Part shown: one piece after another, positions 20,532-35,218 of the stretch | Numbering within the stretch: the stretch's first letter is position 1 | How the letters are laid out: each line of letters begins with the position of its first letter | Source of the DNA: an uncultured Pelagibacteraceae bacterium | GTDB taxonomy: Bacteria > Pseudomonadota > Alphaproteobacteria > Pelagibacterales > Pelagibacteraceae | Assembly (NCBI GenBank): GCA_902569735.1 | Contig: CACFVE010000004.1 | Coordinates: 1 to 64,000, forward strand | Direction: 5' to 3' | Length of the DNA: 64,000 nucleotides | Position numbers and translations under genes: made by a program | Notes under the pieces: generated by a model | The model's database searches: none | Seen by the model: only the letters and a program-made list of their open reading frames with translations | What the model was told of the DNA's origin: nothing

Positions 20532-21307
20532 TGGCTGAGTTTTCCCTTCCAGATAACTCTAAAATTGTTAAAGGTAATTATTATAAAGATACAACAGGTT
20601 CAAAAAATCTAAAAAAAGTAAATGTTTATCGATGGAGTCCTGATGATGGAAAAAATCCAAGAATAGATACATTTGAAGTAGACATGGATAACTGCGGGCC
20701 TAAAGTATTAGATATCCTCTTTAAAATTAAGAACGAAATAGACTCATCATTAACTTTTAGAAGATCTTGTGCCCACGGTGTGTGTGGTTCTTGCGCTATG
20801 AATGTAGATGGAATTAATACTTTATCATGTATCAAATCACATAATGATATAAAAGGAGAATTAAATATTTATCCTTTACCTCACTTAAAAGTAATTAAAG
20901 ATTTAATTGGGGATTTAAGTAATCTGTATAAACAATATGAGTCTATTCAACCATGGTTGAAGACTTCAAAAACTGATACAGAAAAAAATGAAATTATCCA
21001 ATCTCAGAAAGATAGGTCAAAACTTGATGGATATTATGAATGCATTTTATGTGCTTGTTGTTCAACATCTTGCCCAAGTTACTGGTGGAATGGTGATAAA
21101 TATTTGGGCCCTGCAGTTTTATTGCAAGCCTATAGGTGGATTAATGATAGCAGGGATGAAGATAAAAAAGAAAGACTAAAAAAAGTTGCCGATGAACTCA
21201 AACTGTATAGATGTCATACTATTATGAATTGTACTAACTCTTGTCCAAAAGGTCTAAATCCAGCAAAAGCTATTGGGTCAATAAAAAAAATGCTTGCAAC
21301 AAGCTAA
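20531..21307 (+). CDS. sdhB: Succinate dehydrogenase iron-sulfur subunit
   Basis: 258 aa; [46 protein letters not shown]. Confidence 0.97.
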   Translation: MAEFSLPDNSKIVKGNYYKDTTGSKNLKKVNVYRWSPDDGKNPRIDTFEVDMDNCGPKVLDILFKIKNEIDSSLTFRRSCAHGVCGSCAMNVDGINTLSCIKSHNDIKGELNIYPLPHLKVIKDLIGDLSNLYKQYESIQPWLKTSKTDTEKNEIIQSQKDRSKLDGYYECILCACCSTSCPSYWWNGDKYLGPAVLLQAYRWINDSRDEDKKERLKKVADELKLYRCHTIMNCTNSCPKGLNPAKAIGSIKKMLATS

Positions 21308-21331
21308 AAGCTTATTTAATCAATTAGCACT

Positions 21332-24481
<3,150 letters not shown>

Positions 24482-24523
24482 TTAATATTTTGTTATTCTA
24501 AAGTAAATTGTTTATAAAATTTA

Positions 24524-26098
24524 ATGACCATCTTTTCTAATAAAACTTTATTTAATACACATTTTTTTTACTTAATTCTAATTTTTTTATTCTCTTTTTT
24601 TATAAACTTTTATTATGCAAAATTTGGATCCTTTCCCATAGATACTTTTTTACACTATGATTCTGCTTTTAAAATTCTAAATAATGAGTTTCCTGTAAGG
24701 GATTATTGGATAGTTTCTGGTTTTATAGTCGATTTTTTCCAATCTTTTTTTTTTAAAATATTGGGAGTTAATTGGTTTGCTTACACATTTCATTCTTCAA
24801 TATTTAATTTTGTAATATCTGCACTTTCTTATCATTTTTTTATAAGTTTTAATGTAAGTAAAACTAAATCATTAATATATACTTTAAGCTTCGCCACCTT
24901 AGCCTACACTATCTCAGGAACACCGTTTGTAGACCATCATGCTACATTTTTTTTATTAATTGCAACCTATCTAATCATTCAAGTATTAAATTTTCCAAAA
25001 AAAAATTATTTGTGGGTGCTTGTAGTAATGTTATTCTTTTTTGGTTTTTTATCAAAGCAAGCTCCTACAATTTATATAATTTTATCTCAAGGGATAATTC
25101 TTCTTTATTTTTTTATAAAGACAAAAAAAATTGATAGCATTAAATTAATATTTTTTAGCTTAATATTTTTTACTATTCTTTTTCTTTTGTTTTTAATTTA
25201 TCTTAAGATTGATTTTAAACTTTTTTTTACACAATATTTAGATTATCCAAGAACGATTGGATTTGATCGATATGATAAATTTAGTAAGTCTTTTGAAATT
25301 TTTTTTAACCAATATAAGTTTTTATTTTTACCAATTATTCTTATTTTAATAATAAAATTTAAAAAAGCTAAAAATAAAAAATTATATTTTTCTTTAAAAG
25401 AAGTGATTATTTTTTTGATAATGATTGCTTTTAGCATGAGTCTTTTATTTCATCAAATTATGACTAGAAATCAAATATTTATATACTTTTTAATACCTAT
25501 CTTTTTAGTGTTATTAGAGTCAGAAATAAAAAGTTTAAATATTAAAAAAAAAGAATATTTTTCTGTTATTTTAATTATATTTACTATCTTTATAACTTTA
25601 AAATATCATTATAGATTTAATGAAACGAGAAAATTTCATGAATTGGAAAAAATTGATCTGGGAAACTCAGTACCAGCATATAGAATTTCTGAAAGTCTTA
25701 GAGGACTTCAATGGATAACTCCATCATTTCAAGGTGATCCATCTAAAGAGATATCAATACTTAAAAAAACTAAAAATAAAATAGAAAAAATTGATCATGA
25801 AATTATGTTTATTACTCATTATTTGTTTTTAGATAGTATTATTAAAAAAAAATTAAATTCTCCGAGCAGAACATTTACATTAGATGGAGCAAGCATTCCA
25901 ATTCGAGGACATAGATTGTATCCTAATTATAAAAGATTTTTGACTCAAAAGATTAAGAGCAACAATATTAAAGAAATTTATTTTTTAAAACATGAAACCA
26001 TTTCAAAAAGATTGGTCACTGATTATATAGATGAGGATTGTTATAGTTTTACTGAAGATGATTTATTCTTTATATTTAAAATTAACTGTTTAAAGTGA
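24524..26098 (+). CDS. Multi-TM membrane protein, possible GT-C fold glycosyltransferase
   Basis: 524 aa, many TM helices plus C-terminal soluble domain; neighbours are GT2 and methyltransferase. Confidence 0.5.
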   Translation: MTIFSNKTLFNTHFFYLILIFLFSFFINFYYAKFGSFPIDTFLHYDSAFKILNNEFPVRDYWIVSGFIVDFFQSFFFKILGVNWFAYTFHSSIFNFVISALSYHFFISFNVSKTKSLIYTLSFATLAYTISGTPFVDHHATFFLLIATYLIIQVLNFPKKNYLWVLVVMLFFFGFLSKQAPTIYIILSQGIILLYFFIKTKKIDSIKLIFFSLIFFTILFLLFLIYLKIDFKLFFTQYLDYPRTIGFDRYDKFSKSFEIFFNQYKFLFLPIILILIIKFKKAKNKKLYFSLKEVIIFLIMIAFSMSLLFHQIMTRNQIFIYFLIPIFLVLLESEIKSLNIKKKEYFSVILIIFTIFITLKYHYRFNETRKFHELEKIDLGNSVPAYRISESLRGLQWITPSFQGDPSKEISILKKTKNKIEKIDHEIMFITHYLFLDSIIKKKLNSPSRTFTLDGASIPIRGHRLYPNYKRFLTQKIKSNNIKEIYFLKHETISKRLVTDYIDEDCYSFTEDDLFFIFKINCLK

Positions 26099-26950
26099 TT
26101 TAATATTATCTATTAAATTATCCAAATTGAATAAATCTTTTATATAATGTTTTTTTCTTATAAATAATAAGAGAATATTAAATATTAATATAAGAAAAAT
26201 AATAAGATAATCTAAATTAAAGTTTCTAGTAGCCCAAAATATAATGGATGAATAAATTAAGGAAATTATAAATATCCTTGGAAGAAAAACTGCGTTAACT
26301 CTTAATGAATGTTCCACTAGAGCAAACATATTTAATTTTGATTTATCGAAATATCTTTTTTCTCTTTTTGCATATAATCTTTTTATTCTACAATTTTTTA
26401 GAACCGAGCTAGAGTGGGCGTACCAAGAACTATTGTTCGATAAAAGTTTTACTAAATTTTTTGAACTGAAGGTAGTGAAATTACCAAAGGAGATCCATTT
26501 AAAAGTAAACAGAAATGAAATTATTAAATGTATTCTATACAACAGAACTACTAGGATAGACTCTCTTCTCTTTTTTCTATTAGAAGTAATTACAAAGTTT
26601 TCATATTTTACTGCTTTATTTAACATTTTTTTTATTTCATATGGATTGTCTTCTCCATCTCCATCCATAACAGTTATAAAAAAGTTATCTTTTGTTTTTT
26701 TTAAATAATTTAGTCCAACTGCTATAGATTTCTGGCTACCAAGATTTTTGTTCAGATTTATAATCTCAATTTTTTTTATTGATGAAAAATTTTTATTACT
26801 TAAATTACATTTTTCAGTAGACAGATCGTTTATCACTAATATTTGTGTTGTAAAAGAAGGATCATCTTTTAAACACTTGTCTATTTCTATCAATAATTTA
26901 TTTAAGGATTTCCAATCGTTGTATACTGGTATTAAAATTACGTGTTTCAA
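26090..26950 (-). CDS. Glycosyltransferase family 2 (dolichyl-phosphate-mannose-synthase-like) with C-terminal TMs
   Basis: 286 aa; ILIPVYNDWKSLNKLL, LVINDLSTE, NKNLGSQKSIAVGLNYL, VMDGDGEDNPYEI. Confidence 0.87.
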   Translation of the reverse strand: MKHVILIPVYNDWKSLNKLLIEIDKCLKDDPSFTTQILVINDLSTEKCNLSNKNFSSIKKIEIINLNKNLGSQKSIAVGLNYLKKTKDNFFITVMDGDGEDNPYEIKKMLNKAVKYENFVITSNRKKRRESILVVLLYRIHLIISFLFTFKWISFGNFTTFSSKNLVKLLSNNSSWYAHSSSVLKNCRIKRLYAKREKRYFDKSKLNMFALVEHSLRVNAVFLPRIFIISLIYSSIIFWATRNFNLDYLIIFLILIFNILLLFIRKKHYIKDLFNLDNLIDNIKSL

Positions 26951-26962
26951 AATTTAAATTAA

Positions 26963-27226
26963 TTATTTATTTTTTTCTAGGTCGTTTCTTACTTTATCTA
27001 TAAACTGATTAATAATTAAAGCATCTTCTGGCTTAATGTAGTTTTCTTTATTAATTGCGTTCTGCATTTCTTCTCTAATTTTGATCTTCAATTCTTCTAA
27101 TTTATCTTTTGATAAAGTATATTCTAACTCAATCTTTATTTTTTTTACAACATATCCAAATGAGAAGTGAAATGCTGCCAAGAAAAGAAAAAAAACTAAA
27201 ATAGATTTATAAAAAAAAGATTTCAT
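26963..27226 (-). CDS. Hypothetical protein with N-terminal membrane anchor
   Basis: 87 aa ORF tightly packed between two glycan-type genes; N-terminal hydrophobic helix. Confidence 0.6.
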   Translation of the reverse strand: MKSFFYKSILVFFLFLAAFHFSFGYVVKKIKIELEYTLSKDKLEELKIKIREEMQNAINKENYIKPEDALIINQFIDKVRNDLEKNK

Positions 27227-27231
27227 AATTT

Positions 27232-28881
27232 TTAACTATTTAATTTGTATACTTCATATATCTTAGTTTTATTTATTTTAAGTTCATAAATCTTACTAAA
27301 ATTTTTTGGAACTTCATATTTTTTATTTAATTTAGAATTTACTTCTGAGATATTATTTTTATATATATAGTCCGCAGAATGATACTCCTGACCAACAATT
27401 TCAAATTTTTTTCTTAAAACAGGGGGGACTCCCTCCAAACCTCGTTGTAAAGGCGTATGAGAAGCAACAGCTACTTTAATTACTTCTCTTTTATCAATCT
27501 TAGATATTTTTAGAAAAAAATGTTTAGATGATATTCCATGATAATCGCCTTCAAACGAATTTTTTAATCTTTCACTTAAAAGACTGTTGAAATAAACACT
27601 TTGAAATGGGTGATAGGAAATTAAAGAATAAATGTTGTAAGAAACAGCTAAAAAAATTACAAAGCCAATACAATTTTTTGTAAGCAAATTTTTTCTAAAA
27701 TATTTTAAAGATATATATAAAAAATATATTCCAAAATATATGACAAAAATATTTAAAAAGTAAACTAATCGCCATCCATTATAAAGCGTTGCATTGAAGA
27801 ATATAAAAATAAAAAAAAATGAAATTAGTAGTAAAAAAAAGATAAAATCTTTTTCCTCCTTTTTGCTTCTCCACAAATCATTATAAATAAGTTTATCTTT
27901 AATATTTACAAATCTTTTAAAAAATCTAATTGAATAAAATAAAAAACCAAATAAAAAAAATATAATTTGAAAAATTGGTGAAGAGATAATTATCCAATTA
28001 ATAATATATGTATTAGGTAAAAATTCATTAGGAATGTATTGATTGAAATATAATATTTTCAATTTTATCAAATAATCTAAAGATGAAAATAATTCTATAA
28101 ATTTCTGTAATGGGTTTTCCCAAAGGTAAGGCCAAAAAATATAAGTAAAAATTGTTAAGGAAAAAATGTAAAGAATTAATTTTTTATAATTTTCTAAAAA
28201 TATATTTGAATAAAAATTTTTAATTAATAAAATAAATATAAAAAAAAATGGAATAAAAATTGCAAATATTCTTAGATTAATTGCTAGAGCATTAAATAGA
28301 GAAAAATATATTAGATTTCTAATACTTAATTTATTTATTGCTTCTAAGAAGAAATATAAACTAATAGTAAAAAAAGATAAAAATAAGACATCTTTATAAA
28401 GAAAACTATCACCAAGTATTCTTGGAGAGCTTACATATAAAAATAAGCCTAAAAAATTAATATAAAAATTATCAAATCTTTTATCTAAAATTTTAAAAAA
28501 AAAGTAAGAACTAATTAGAAATATTAAGAAACTCAAAAAATGTTTTACATAATAAATATTACTTATATCTTTTAAATTAAATAAAATTTCTATAAAAGCT
28601 GTCGGCAAATCTAGAACGATACCCCATTTATTATAATGAGACACTGGAGATAAAGTATAATCACTAATATTATTAATTTTGATTTCTGTAATTCTTTGTA
28701 GATCAACCAGTCCAAACTGCTCAGCAACGTAATTTAACCAATAGTGCCCATTTAACCTATGAAATTTTTCCTCAATATGAATCCCAAAATCGTGAAGATT
28801 GGTAATACCTAAGATTAAAGCTGTTAAATAAAAAATACTGAGTAAAATAGAATTTTTTTGTTTATAAAAATCTAGTTTCAT
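27232..28881 (-). CDS. Multi-TM membrane protein, possible GT39-like glycosyltransferase
   Basis: 549 aa; N-terminal NLHDFGIHIEEKFHRLNGHYW acidic loop followed by >10 TM segments. Confidence 0.55.
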   Translation of the reverse strand: MKLDFYKQKNSILLSIFYLTALILGITNLHDFGIHIEEKFHRLNGHYWLNYVAEQFGLVDLQRITEIKINNISDYTLSPVSHYNKWGIVLDLPTAFIEILFNLKDISNIYYVKHFLSFLIFLISSYFFFKILDKRFDNFYINFLGLFLYVSSPRILGDSFLYKDVLFLSFFTISLYFFLEAINKLSIRNLIYFSLFNALAINLRIFAIFIPFFFIFILLIKNFYSNIFLENYKKLILYIFSLTIFTYIFWPYLWENPLQKFIELFSSLDYLIKLKILYFNQYIPNEFLPNTYIINWIIISSPIFQIIFFLFGFLFYSIRFFKRFVNIKDKLIYNDLWRSKKEEKDFIFFLLLISFFFIFIFFNATLYNGWRLVYFLNIFVIYFGIYFLYISLKYFRKNLLTKNCIGFVIFLAVSYNIYSLISYHPFQSVYFNSLLSERLKNSFEGDYHGISSKHFFLKISKIDKREVIKVAVASHTPLQRGLEGVPPVLRKKFEIVGQEYHSADYIYKNNISEVNSKLNKKYEVPKNFSKIYELKINKTKIYEVYKLNS

Positions 28882-28956
28882 CTAATAATAATTATTTATT
28901 ACTTTATTTATTATTCGACTTTATCTTATATATTTAAAAAATATAATAATTTATTT

Positions 28957-30117
28957 ATGAATATTCACGAATACCAAGCGAAAGATTTATTGAGAGAATA
29001 TGGAGTACCTGTTTCTAATGGAGTAATTATTTTCTCATTAGATGAAATTAACGAAAAGATAAAACAATTAAATTCAAAAAAACTAGTTGTTAAAGCCCAA
29101 ATTCATGCTGGCGGAAGAGGAAAGGCAGGCGGAGTTAAAGTCGTAAAAAATTCAGATGAGGCAAAAAAAGAGTTAACAAAAATGTTTGGGAAAATCTTAA
29201 TAACTCATCAAACTGGACCTAAAGGGAAAAAAGTAAATAAAGTTTATGTAGAAGAGGCTTCAGAAATACAAAGAGAATTATATTTATCTTGTTTGGTAGA
29301 TAGAGCAAGTTCCAAAATTGCTTTTATAAGTAGTTCAGAGGGTGGAATGGATATTGAAAAAGTTGCTAATGAAAATCCAAATAAGATTTCTACTACAAAA
29401 GTTGATCTGAAAGATCAATTAGATCAAGTGGAGGTCGAAAAAATACTAAGACCTTTTAATTTTAATGATAAACAAAAAATTGAAGCAGAAAAAATTTTAC
29501 AATCTATTTTTAAACTTTTAAGAGAAAAAGATGCAAATCTTATAGAAATAAATCCATTAGTTGTTAGCAAGGATGATCAAATCATTTGTTTAGATGCTAA
29601 GATTAATTTTGATGACAATGCAATTTTTAGAAGAGAGGAGATAAATAAATTAAGAGATTTAAGTGAGGAAGAACCTGCAGAAATCGAAGCTAGTAAATAT
29701 GATTTATCGTACATTAAATTGGATGGTTCAATTGGATGTATGGTTAATGGAGCAGGACTTGCTATGGCAACAATGGACATCATTAAAATATATGGAGAGG
29801 AGCCAGCTAATTTTTTAGATGTAGGAGGGGGAGCGTCAAAAGAAAAAGTATCTGCAGCATTTAAATTAATTTTGTCTGATAAAAATGTAAAAGGAATTTT
29901 AATAAATATTTTTGGAGGAATAATGCGATGTGATATTCTTGCACAAGGAGTAATTCAAGCTGTGAAAGAAACAAATTTGTCAGTTCCTCTTGTTGTTAGA
30001 TTGGCAGGGACTAATTTTAAAGAAGGAAAAGAGATGTTGGATAAATCTAATTTGGAAATATTATCAGCGGCTGATTTAAATGATGCTGCAAAAAAAATAG
30101 TAGAGGCCATTAAATAA
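28957..30117 (+). CDS. sucC: Succinyl-CoA synthetase beta subunit
   Basis: 386 aa; MNIHEYQAKDLLREYGVPV, VKAQIHAGGRGKAGGVKV, NIFGGIMRCD. Confidence 0.97.
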   Translation: MNIHEYQAKDLLREYGVPVSNGVIIFSLDEINEKIKQLNSKKLVVKAQIHAGGRGKAGGVKVVKNSDEAKKELTKMFGKILITHQTGPKGKKVNKVYVEEASEIQRELYLSCLVDRASSKIAFISSSEGGMDIEKVANENPNKISTTKVDLKDQLDQVEVEKILRPFNFNDKQKIEAEKILQSIFKLLREKDANLIEINPLVVSKDDQIICLDAKINFDDNAIFRREEINKLRDLSEEEPAEIEASKYDLSYIKLDGSIGCMVNGAGLAMATMDIIKIYGEEPANFLDVGGGASKEKVSAAFKLILSDKNVKGILINIFGGIMRCDILAQGVIQAVKETNLSVPLVVRLAGTNFKEGKEMLDKSNLEILSAADLNDAAKKIVEAIK

Positions 30118-30993
30118 ATGTCTGTGTTAGTTAACAAAAAGACAAAAGTGATTTGTCAAGGTTTTACCGGTACCCATGGAACATTTCACTCTGAACAAGC
30201 TTTAAAGTATGGAACTCAATTAGTTGGAGGTGTGACACCAAAAAAAGGTGGTCAAAAACACCTTAACCTTCCAGTGTTTAATACTGTTCAAGAGGCTAAA
30301 GATACTACAGATGCGAATGCGAGTATGATTTATGTTCCTCCTAAATTTGCAGCAGCAGCGATACTAGAAGCTATAAATGCAAAAATTGAATTGATAGTTT
30401 GTATTACAGAAGGAATTCCTATTTTGGATATGATAAAGGTAAAAAAGGAACTCAACAAAAGTAAATCAAGATTAATTGGACCAAACTGTCCTGGAATTAT
30501 TACTCCAGCTGAATGTAAAATAGGTATCATGCCAGGAAATATTCATAAAAAAGGAAATGTGGGAATTGTATCTAGATCTGGAACATTAACATACGAAGCT
30601 GTTGCTCAAACGTCTATCAATGGCTTAGGGCAGTCTACATGTATTGGAATTGGAGGAGATCCAATTAGTGGCACTAGTTTTACAGATTGTCTTGAACTTT
30701 TTTTAAAAGATGATGAAACAAAGTCTATTGTAATGATCGGTGAAATAGGTGGTTCAGCAGAAGAGGAAGCTGCTGAATTTTTAAAAAAAGAGAAAGTAAA
30801 AAAACCTATGGTGGGTTTTATAGCAGGTCTTACAGCCCCTCCTGGAAGAAGAATGGGGCATGCAGGAGCCATAATATCAGGCGGCAAAGGTGGAGCAGAA
30901 GAAAAGATAGAAATAATGAAATCAGCAGGAATTACCATATCAAAATCACCTGCAGATATCGGTAAGACACTTTTTCAGAAACTAAATGGTTAA
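30118..30993 (+). CDS. sucD: Succinyl-CoA synthetase alpha subunit
   Basis: 291 aa; [49 protein letters not shown]. Confidence 0.97.
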   Translation: MSVLVNKKTKVICQGFTGTHGTFHSEQALKYGTQLVGGVTPKKGGQKHLNLPVFNTVQEAKDTTDANASMIYVPPKFAAAAILEAINAKIELIVCITEGIPILDMIKVKKELNKSKSRLIGPNCPGIITPAECKIGIMPGNIHKKGNVGIVSRSGTLTYEAVAQTSINGLGQSTCIGIGGDPISGTSFTDCLELFLKDDETKSIVMIGEIGGSAEEEAAEFLKKEKVKKPMVGFIAGLTAPPGRRMGHAGAIISGGKGGAEEKIEIMKSAGITISKSPADIGKTLFQKLNG

Positions 30994-31026
30994 ATTTTGA
31001 TAATTTATGTTAAAATAAATTATTAA

Positions 31027-33912
31027 ATGTCATCTTCTAAAAACAACAACACTTACAAGAAAACCTCTTTTTTGGTTGGTAATAATTCTGAATTTATTAA
31101 TGAATTTTATGCTGACTATCTTTCTGATCCAAAATCAATACCTAAAAGTTGGAGACAATTTTTTCAGGGATTAAGCGAAGAACAAAAATTAATTTATGAA
31201 GATTTACGAGGACCTAGTTGGTCACCAGAAAGGAAAAATAAAAAAATAAATCTTCATAAACAAAATTTAGAAAGCAGAAATGAAACACCTGAAGATGACC
31301 TAGGAGAAACTGATGAGTCGGTAAAAGCTATTGCTTTAATCAGAGCGTATAGAACAAGAGGGCATCTGATTGCTAATTTAGATCCACTAGGAATGATGGA
31401 AAGAAAATACCTAGAAGACTTAAATCCAGGTGATCATGGTTTTATAAAAGAGAATTACAATAAAAAAATTTATGTAGGAGACTACATGCAAGGTGGCTAT
31501 TCCACTATTAAAGAAATTTTATCTTTCTTTAGAAAGATATATTGCTCAACGATTGGAGTTGAGTACATGCATATCTCTGATCCAATTGAAAAGAAATGGT
31601 TTAGAGAAAGGATGGAAAAAGAAGAAAATCAATTAAGATTTACTGTTAATGGGAAAAAAGCGATTCTAAACAAACTTATACAAGCCGAAGGTTTTGAAAA
31701 ATTTTTAGCAGTAAAATTTGTTGGCACAAAAAGGTTTGGACTCGATGGAGGTGAGGCTTTAATACCTGCATTGGAACAGATTATAAAACGAGGTGGTCAT
31801 CTAGGCTTCAAAGAAGTTAAAATCGGCCAACCTCACAGAGGAAGACTAAATATTTTAGCTAATGTTTTGCAAAAATCTTACAAAAGAATGTTTAATGAGT
31901 TCGCTGGAGAGTATGCTTCTTACAGTTCTGACTCCACAGGAGATGTAAAATATCATTTAGGTGCTTCATCAAACCGAGAGTTTGATGGTAATTTGGTTCA
32001 TGTTTCTTTAACTGACAACCCTTCACATTTAGAAGCTGTCAATCCAGTAGTATTAGGACAAACAAGAGCTAAACAATTTTTTCATAATGATGAAAAAAGA
32101 AATAAAGTTGTTCCTGTTTTAATTCATGGTGATGCGTCATTTGCTGGTCAAGGTGTTGTCGCTGAATGTTTTGCTATGTCTGGAGTACCAGGCCATAATA
32201 CTGGTGGAACAATACATATTATTGTTAATAATCAAATAGGATTTACCACAAGCCCAAAATTTGCTCGCTCTTCTCCCTATCCTTCAGATCTAGCAAAAAT
32301 GGTTGATGCTCCAATCTTGCATGTAAATGGTGATGATCCAGAAGCTGTTACTCATTGTGCAAAAATTGCAACTGATTATAGACAAAAGTTTAATAGAGAT
32401 GTTGTCATAGATATGATTTGTTATAGAAGGTTTGGCCACAATGAAGGAGATGAACCTTCTTTTACTCAGCCCACAATGTATAGAAAAATAAAAAAACATC
32501 CTACGACACTTAATATCTACGCAAAAAAGTTGATCGATGAAGGAGTTATTACCTCTGCTGAATTTAATAACATGAAGATAAAATTTAAAGATCTTCTTCA
32601 AGAACAATTTACAACTGCCAAAGAATATAAACCCAAATTAGAATGGTACGAGGGAGTGTGGTCAAGATTTAAACCTGAAAGAGGCAAAGATAAAAGAGGT
32701 GTTACTGGAGTACCATTAGAAAAAATTAAAAAAATTGGTGAAAAAATAACTTTAATACCAGAAAGTTTTAATGCGCATCCAACTTTAAAAAAGATTTTTG
32801 AAAACAAAAGAAAAATGTTTAAAACTGGAAAAGGATTTGATTGGTCAACAGCAGAACACCTTGCTTTTGCAACTCTATTGGATGAAGGTTTCCCAGTTAG
32901 ACTTTCTGGACAAGACTCTGCTAGAGGGACTTTTAGTCAGCGGCATTCAGTGCTGAAAGATCAACTAAATGGAACAAAATATATACCTTTAAATAATATT
33001 TCAAAAAATCAAAAACGATTTGAAGTGATAGACAGTCTGCTATCTGAAATGGCGGTTCTTGGATTCGAATATGGCTATGCTCTTTCGGAACCAAGTACTC
33101 TTGTAATATGGGAAGCACAATTTGGAGATTTTGCTAATGGAGCTCAAGTTATTATAGATCAATTTATTACTTCTGCAGAGAGAAAATGGGCGAGGGCCAA
33201 TGGTTTGGTCATGTTATTACCTCATGGATATGAAGGACAAGGACCAGAGCATTCTTCTGCTAGATTGGAGAGGTTTTTACAATTATGTGCTCAGGAAAAT
33301 ATTCAAGTTGTAAACTGCACAACCCCTGCGAACTATTTCCATGCTTTACGAAGACAGATTCATAGAGATTTTAGAAAACCTTTGATAATCATGACACCAA
33401 AATCTTTATTAAGAAACAAGATGTGTACTTCAAATATTGAGGACTTTACAAAAAAGAATACCTTTCACAGAGTTTTAAATGATCATGCCGACTCTAAGAA
33501 AAATGAATTGATTAATCTAACAGAAGATAAAAAAATAAAAAAAGTAGTTATTTGTTCAGGAAAAATTTATTTTGATCTTCTTCAAGCAAGAGAAAAAAAT
33601 AAAAATAAGAGTGTATTTATTATAAGAATAGAACAACTATATCCATTTCCTGTAAAAACCCTTGCAAACGAATTAAAACGATTTAGAAAAAAAGCTGAAT
33701 TCTTTTGGTGTCAGGAAGAGCCTCAAAATATGGGCGCTTGGAATACAGTAAAAAATTATATTGAAAGAAGTTTGGATTATATAAAAGCAGAGAATAAAGA
33801 TGTAAAATACGTTGGCAGAAAACCTGCCGCATCCCCAGCTAGTGGATATCTTAAAAAACATCTTGCAGAGCAAAATGAAATATTAGAAAAGGTGATAGGA
33901 AAATTTAATTAA
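31027..33912 (+). CDS. sucA: 2-oxoglutarate dehydrogenase E1 component
   Basis: 961 aa; [26 protein letters not shown]-like [44 protein letters not shown]. Confidence 0.97.
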   Translation: MSSSKNNNTYKKTSFLVGNNSEFINEFYADYLSDPKSIPKSWRQFFQGLSEEQKLIYEDLRGPSWSPERKNKKINLHKQNLESRNETPEDDLGETDESVKAIALIRAYRTRGHLIANLDPLGMMERKYLEDLNPGDHGFIKENYNKKIYVGDYMQGGYSTIKEILSFFRKIYCSTIGVEYMHISDPIEKKWFRERMEKEENQLRFTVNGKKAILNKLIQAEGFEKFLAVKFVGTKRFGLDGGEALIPALEQIIKRGGHLGFKEVKIGQPHRGRLNILANVLQKSYKRMFNEFAGEYASYSSDSTGDVKYHLGASSNREFDGNLVHVSLTDNPSHLEAVNPVVLGQTRAKQFFHNDEKRNKVVPVLIHGDASFAGQGVVAECFAMSGVPGHNTGGTIHIIVNNQIGFTTSPKFARSSPYPSDLAKMVDAPILHVNGDDPEAVTHCAKIATDYRQKFNRDVVIDMICYRRFGHNEGDEPSFTQPTMYRKIKKHPTTLNIYAKKLIDEGVITSAEFNNMKIKFKDLLQEQFTTAKEYKPKLEWYEGVWSRFKPERGKDKRGVTGVPLEKIKKIGEKITLIPESFNAHPTLKKIFENKRKMFKTGKGFDWSTAEHLAFATLLDEGFPVRLSGQDSARGTFSQRHSVLKDQLNGTKYIPLNNISKNQKRFEVIDSLLSEMAVLGFEYGYALSEPSTLVIWEAQFGDFANGAQVIIDQFITSAERKWARANGLVMLLPHGYEGQGPEHSSARLERFLQLCAQENIQVVNCTTPANYFHALRRQIHRDFRKPLIIMTPKSLLRNKMCTSNIEDFTKKNTFHRVLNDHADSKKNELINLTEDKKIKKVVICSGKIYFDLLQAREKNKNKSVFIIRIEQLYPFPVKTLANELKRFRKKAEFFWCQEEPQNMGAWNTVKNYIERSLDYIKAENKDVKYVGRKPAASPASGYLKKHLAEQNEILEKVIGKFN

Positions 33913-35216
33913 TGTCTGAAAAAATAGTAGTACCAACTTTAGGTGAGTCAGTAACTGAAGCAACAGTTTCAAAATGGCTAAAGAATCAAGGTGAAAAAGT
34001 AATGGTTGACGAACCAGTTGTAGAATTAGAAACTGATAAAGTAAATGTAGAAGTTCCTTCTCCATCGAGTGGTATTCTAGAAAATATTTCAGTTAAAGAA
34101 GGTGAAACAGTGAATGTAGGTTCCTTACTTGGCATGATCAATGGATCAGCTAAAGAAGTTAATAAAAGCACTATACAGACAAAAAATTATTCTCCTCCAA
34201 AGAAAAAAACTAAAATTTCAAAAGAACCTAAAGAAGAAGCTCTTAAACTCTTTAAAGAGGAAGAGTCTCAACCACTAAAACTTCAAGAAGAAGCCCTAGT
34301 ATTAGATAATTTTCACGAAGAAAAAAAAGTAACAGAAAAACAAAAAGTTACAATTCAGAAACCTGCTGTATCTCCAGCTGCAAGAAAAATGGCAATAGAA
34401 GCTAAAGTAGATTTAAATGAGATTAAAGGCTCTGGGAAACATGGAATTATTTTAAAGGAAGATCTAATGAGTTTGATGGGATCCAAACCATCTCCTTCAG
34501 AGAGAAAAATTAAGCACGGTCCTGAAGAAAGAATTAAAATGACAAGATTGAGATTAACTATTGCCAAAAGATTAAAAGAAGCTCAAGAAAATGCTGCAAT
34601 GCTAACTACTTTTAATGAAGTTGATATGAGCGAAGTTATTTCTATGAGAAATGAATATAAAGAAGAATTTCAAAGTAAGTATCAAGTAAAACTTGGCTTT
34701 ATGTCATTTTTTGTTAAAGCTTGTGTTATAGGATTAAAAAATTTTCCAGCTGTAAACGCTGAGATACAAGGGGACGAAATAGTTTATAAAAATTATTATA
34801 ATATTAGTATAGCTGTTGGAACTGATAGAGGTTTAGTAGTGCCTGTTCTAAGGGAAACAGATGAAATGTCATTTGCAGATATTGAAAAAAATATTGGAGA
34901 ATTAGGAGAAAAGGCACGTAATGGAAAAATTACTATAGATGATCTACAGGGAGGAACTTTTACTATCACTAACGGAGGGATATATGGTTCTATGTTGTCA
35001 ACTCCAATACTAAATCCTCCGCAGTCAGCTGTTTTAGGAATGCATAATATAATTCAAAGACCAGTTGTTGTTAACGGAAATGTAGAAGTAAGATCCGTTA
35101 TGTATTTAGCTTTATCTTATGATCACAGAATAATAGATGGGAAAGAGGCAGTTTCTTTTTTAAAGATCGTTAAAGAGTCTTTAGAACAACCAAAAAGACT
35201 CTTTTTAAATATATAA
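33912..35216 (+). CDS. sucB: Dihydrolipoamide succinyltransferase (E2)
   Basis: 434 aa; [24 protein letters not shown], lipoyl [27 protein letters not shown]. Confidence 0.96.
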   Translation: MSEKIVVPTLGESVTEATVSKWLKNQGEKVMVDEPVVELETDKVNVEVPSPSSGILENISVKEGETVNVGSLLGMINGSAKEVNKSTIQTKNYSPPKKKTKISKEPKEEALKLFKEEESQPLKLQEEALVLDNFHEEKKVTEKQKVTIQKPAVSPAARKMAIEAKVDLNEIKGSGKHGIILKEDLMSLMGSKPSPSERKIKHGPEERIKMTRLRLTIAKRLKEAQENAAMLTTFNEVDMSEVISMRNEYKEEFQSKYQVKLGFMSFFVKACVIGLKNFPAVNAEIQGDEIVYKNYYNISIAVGTDRGLVVPVLRETDEMSFADIEKNIGELGEKARNGKITIDDLQGGTFTITNGGIYGSMLSTPILNPPQSAVLGMHNIIQRPVVVNGNVEVRSVMYLALSYDHRIIDGKEAVSFLKIVKESLEQPKRLFLNI

Positions 35217-35218
35217 TC

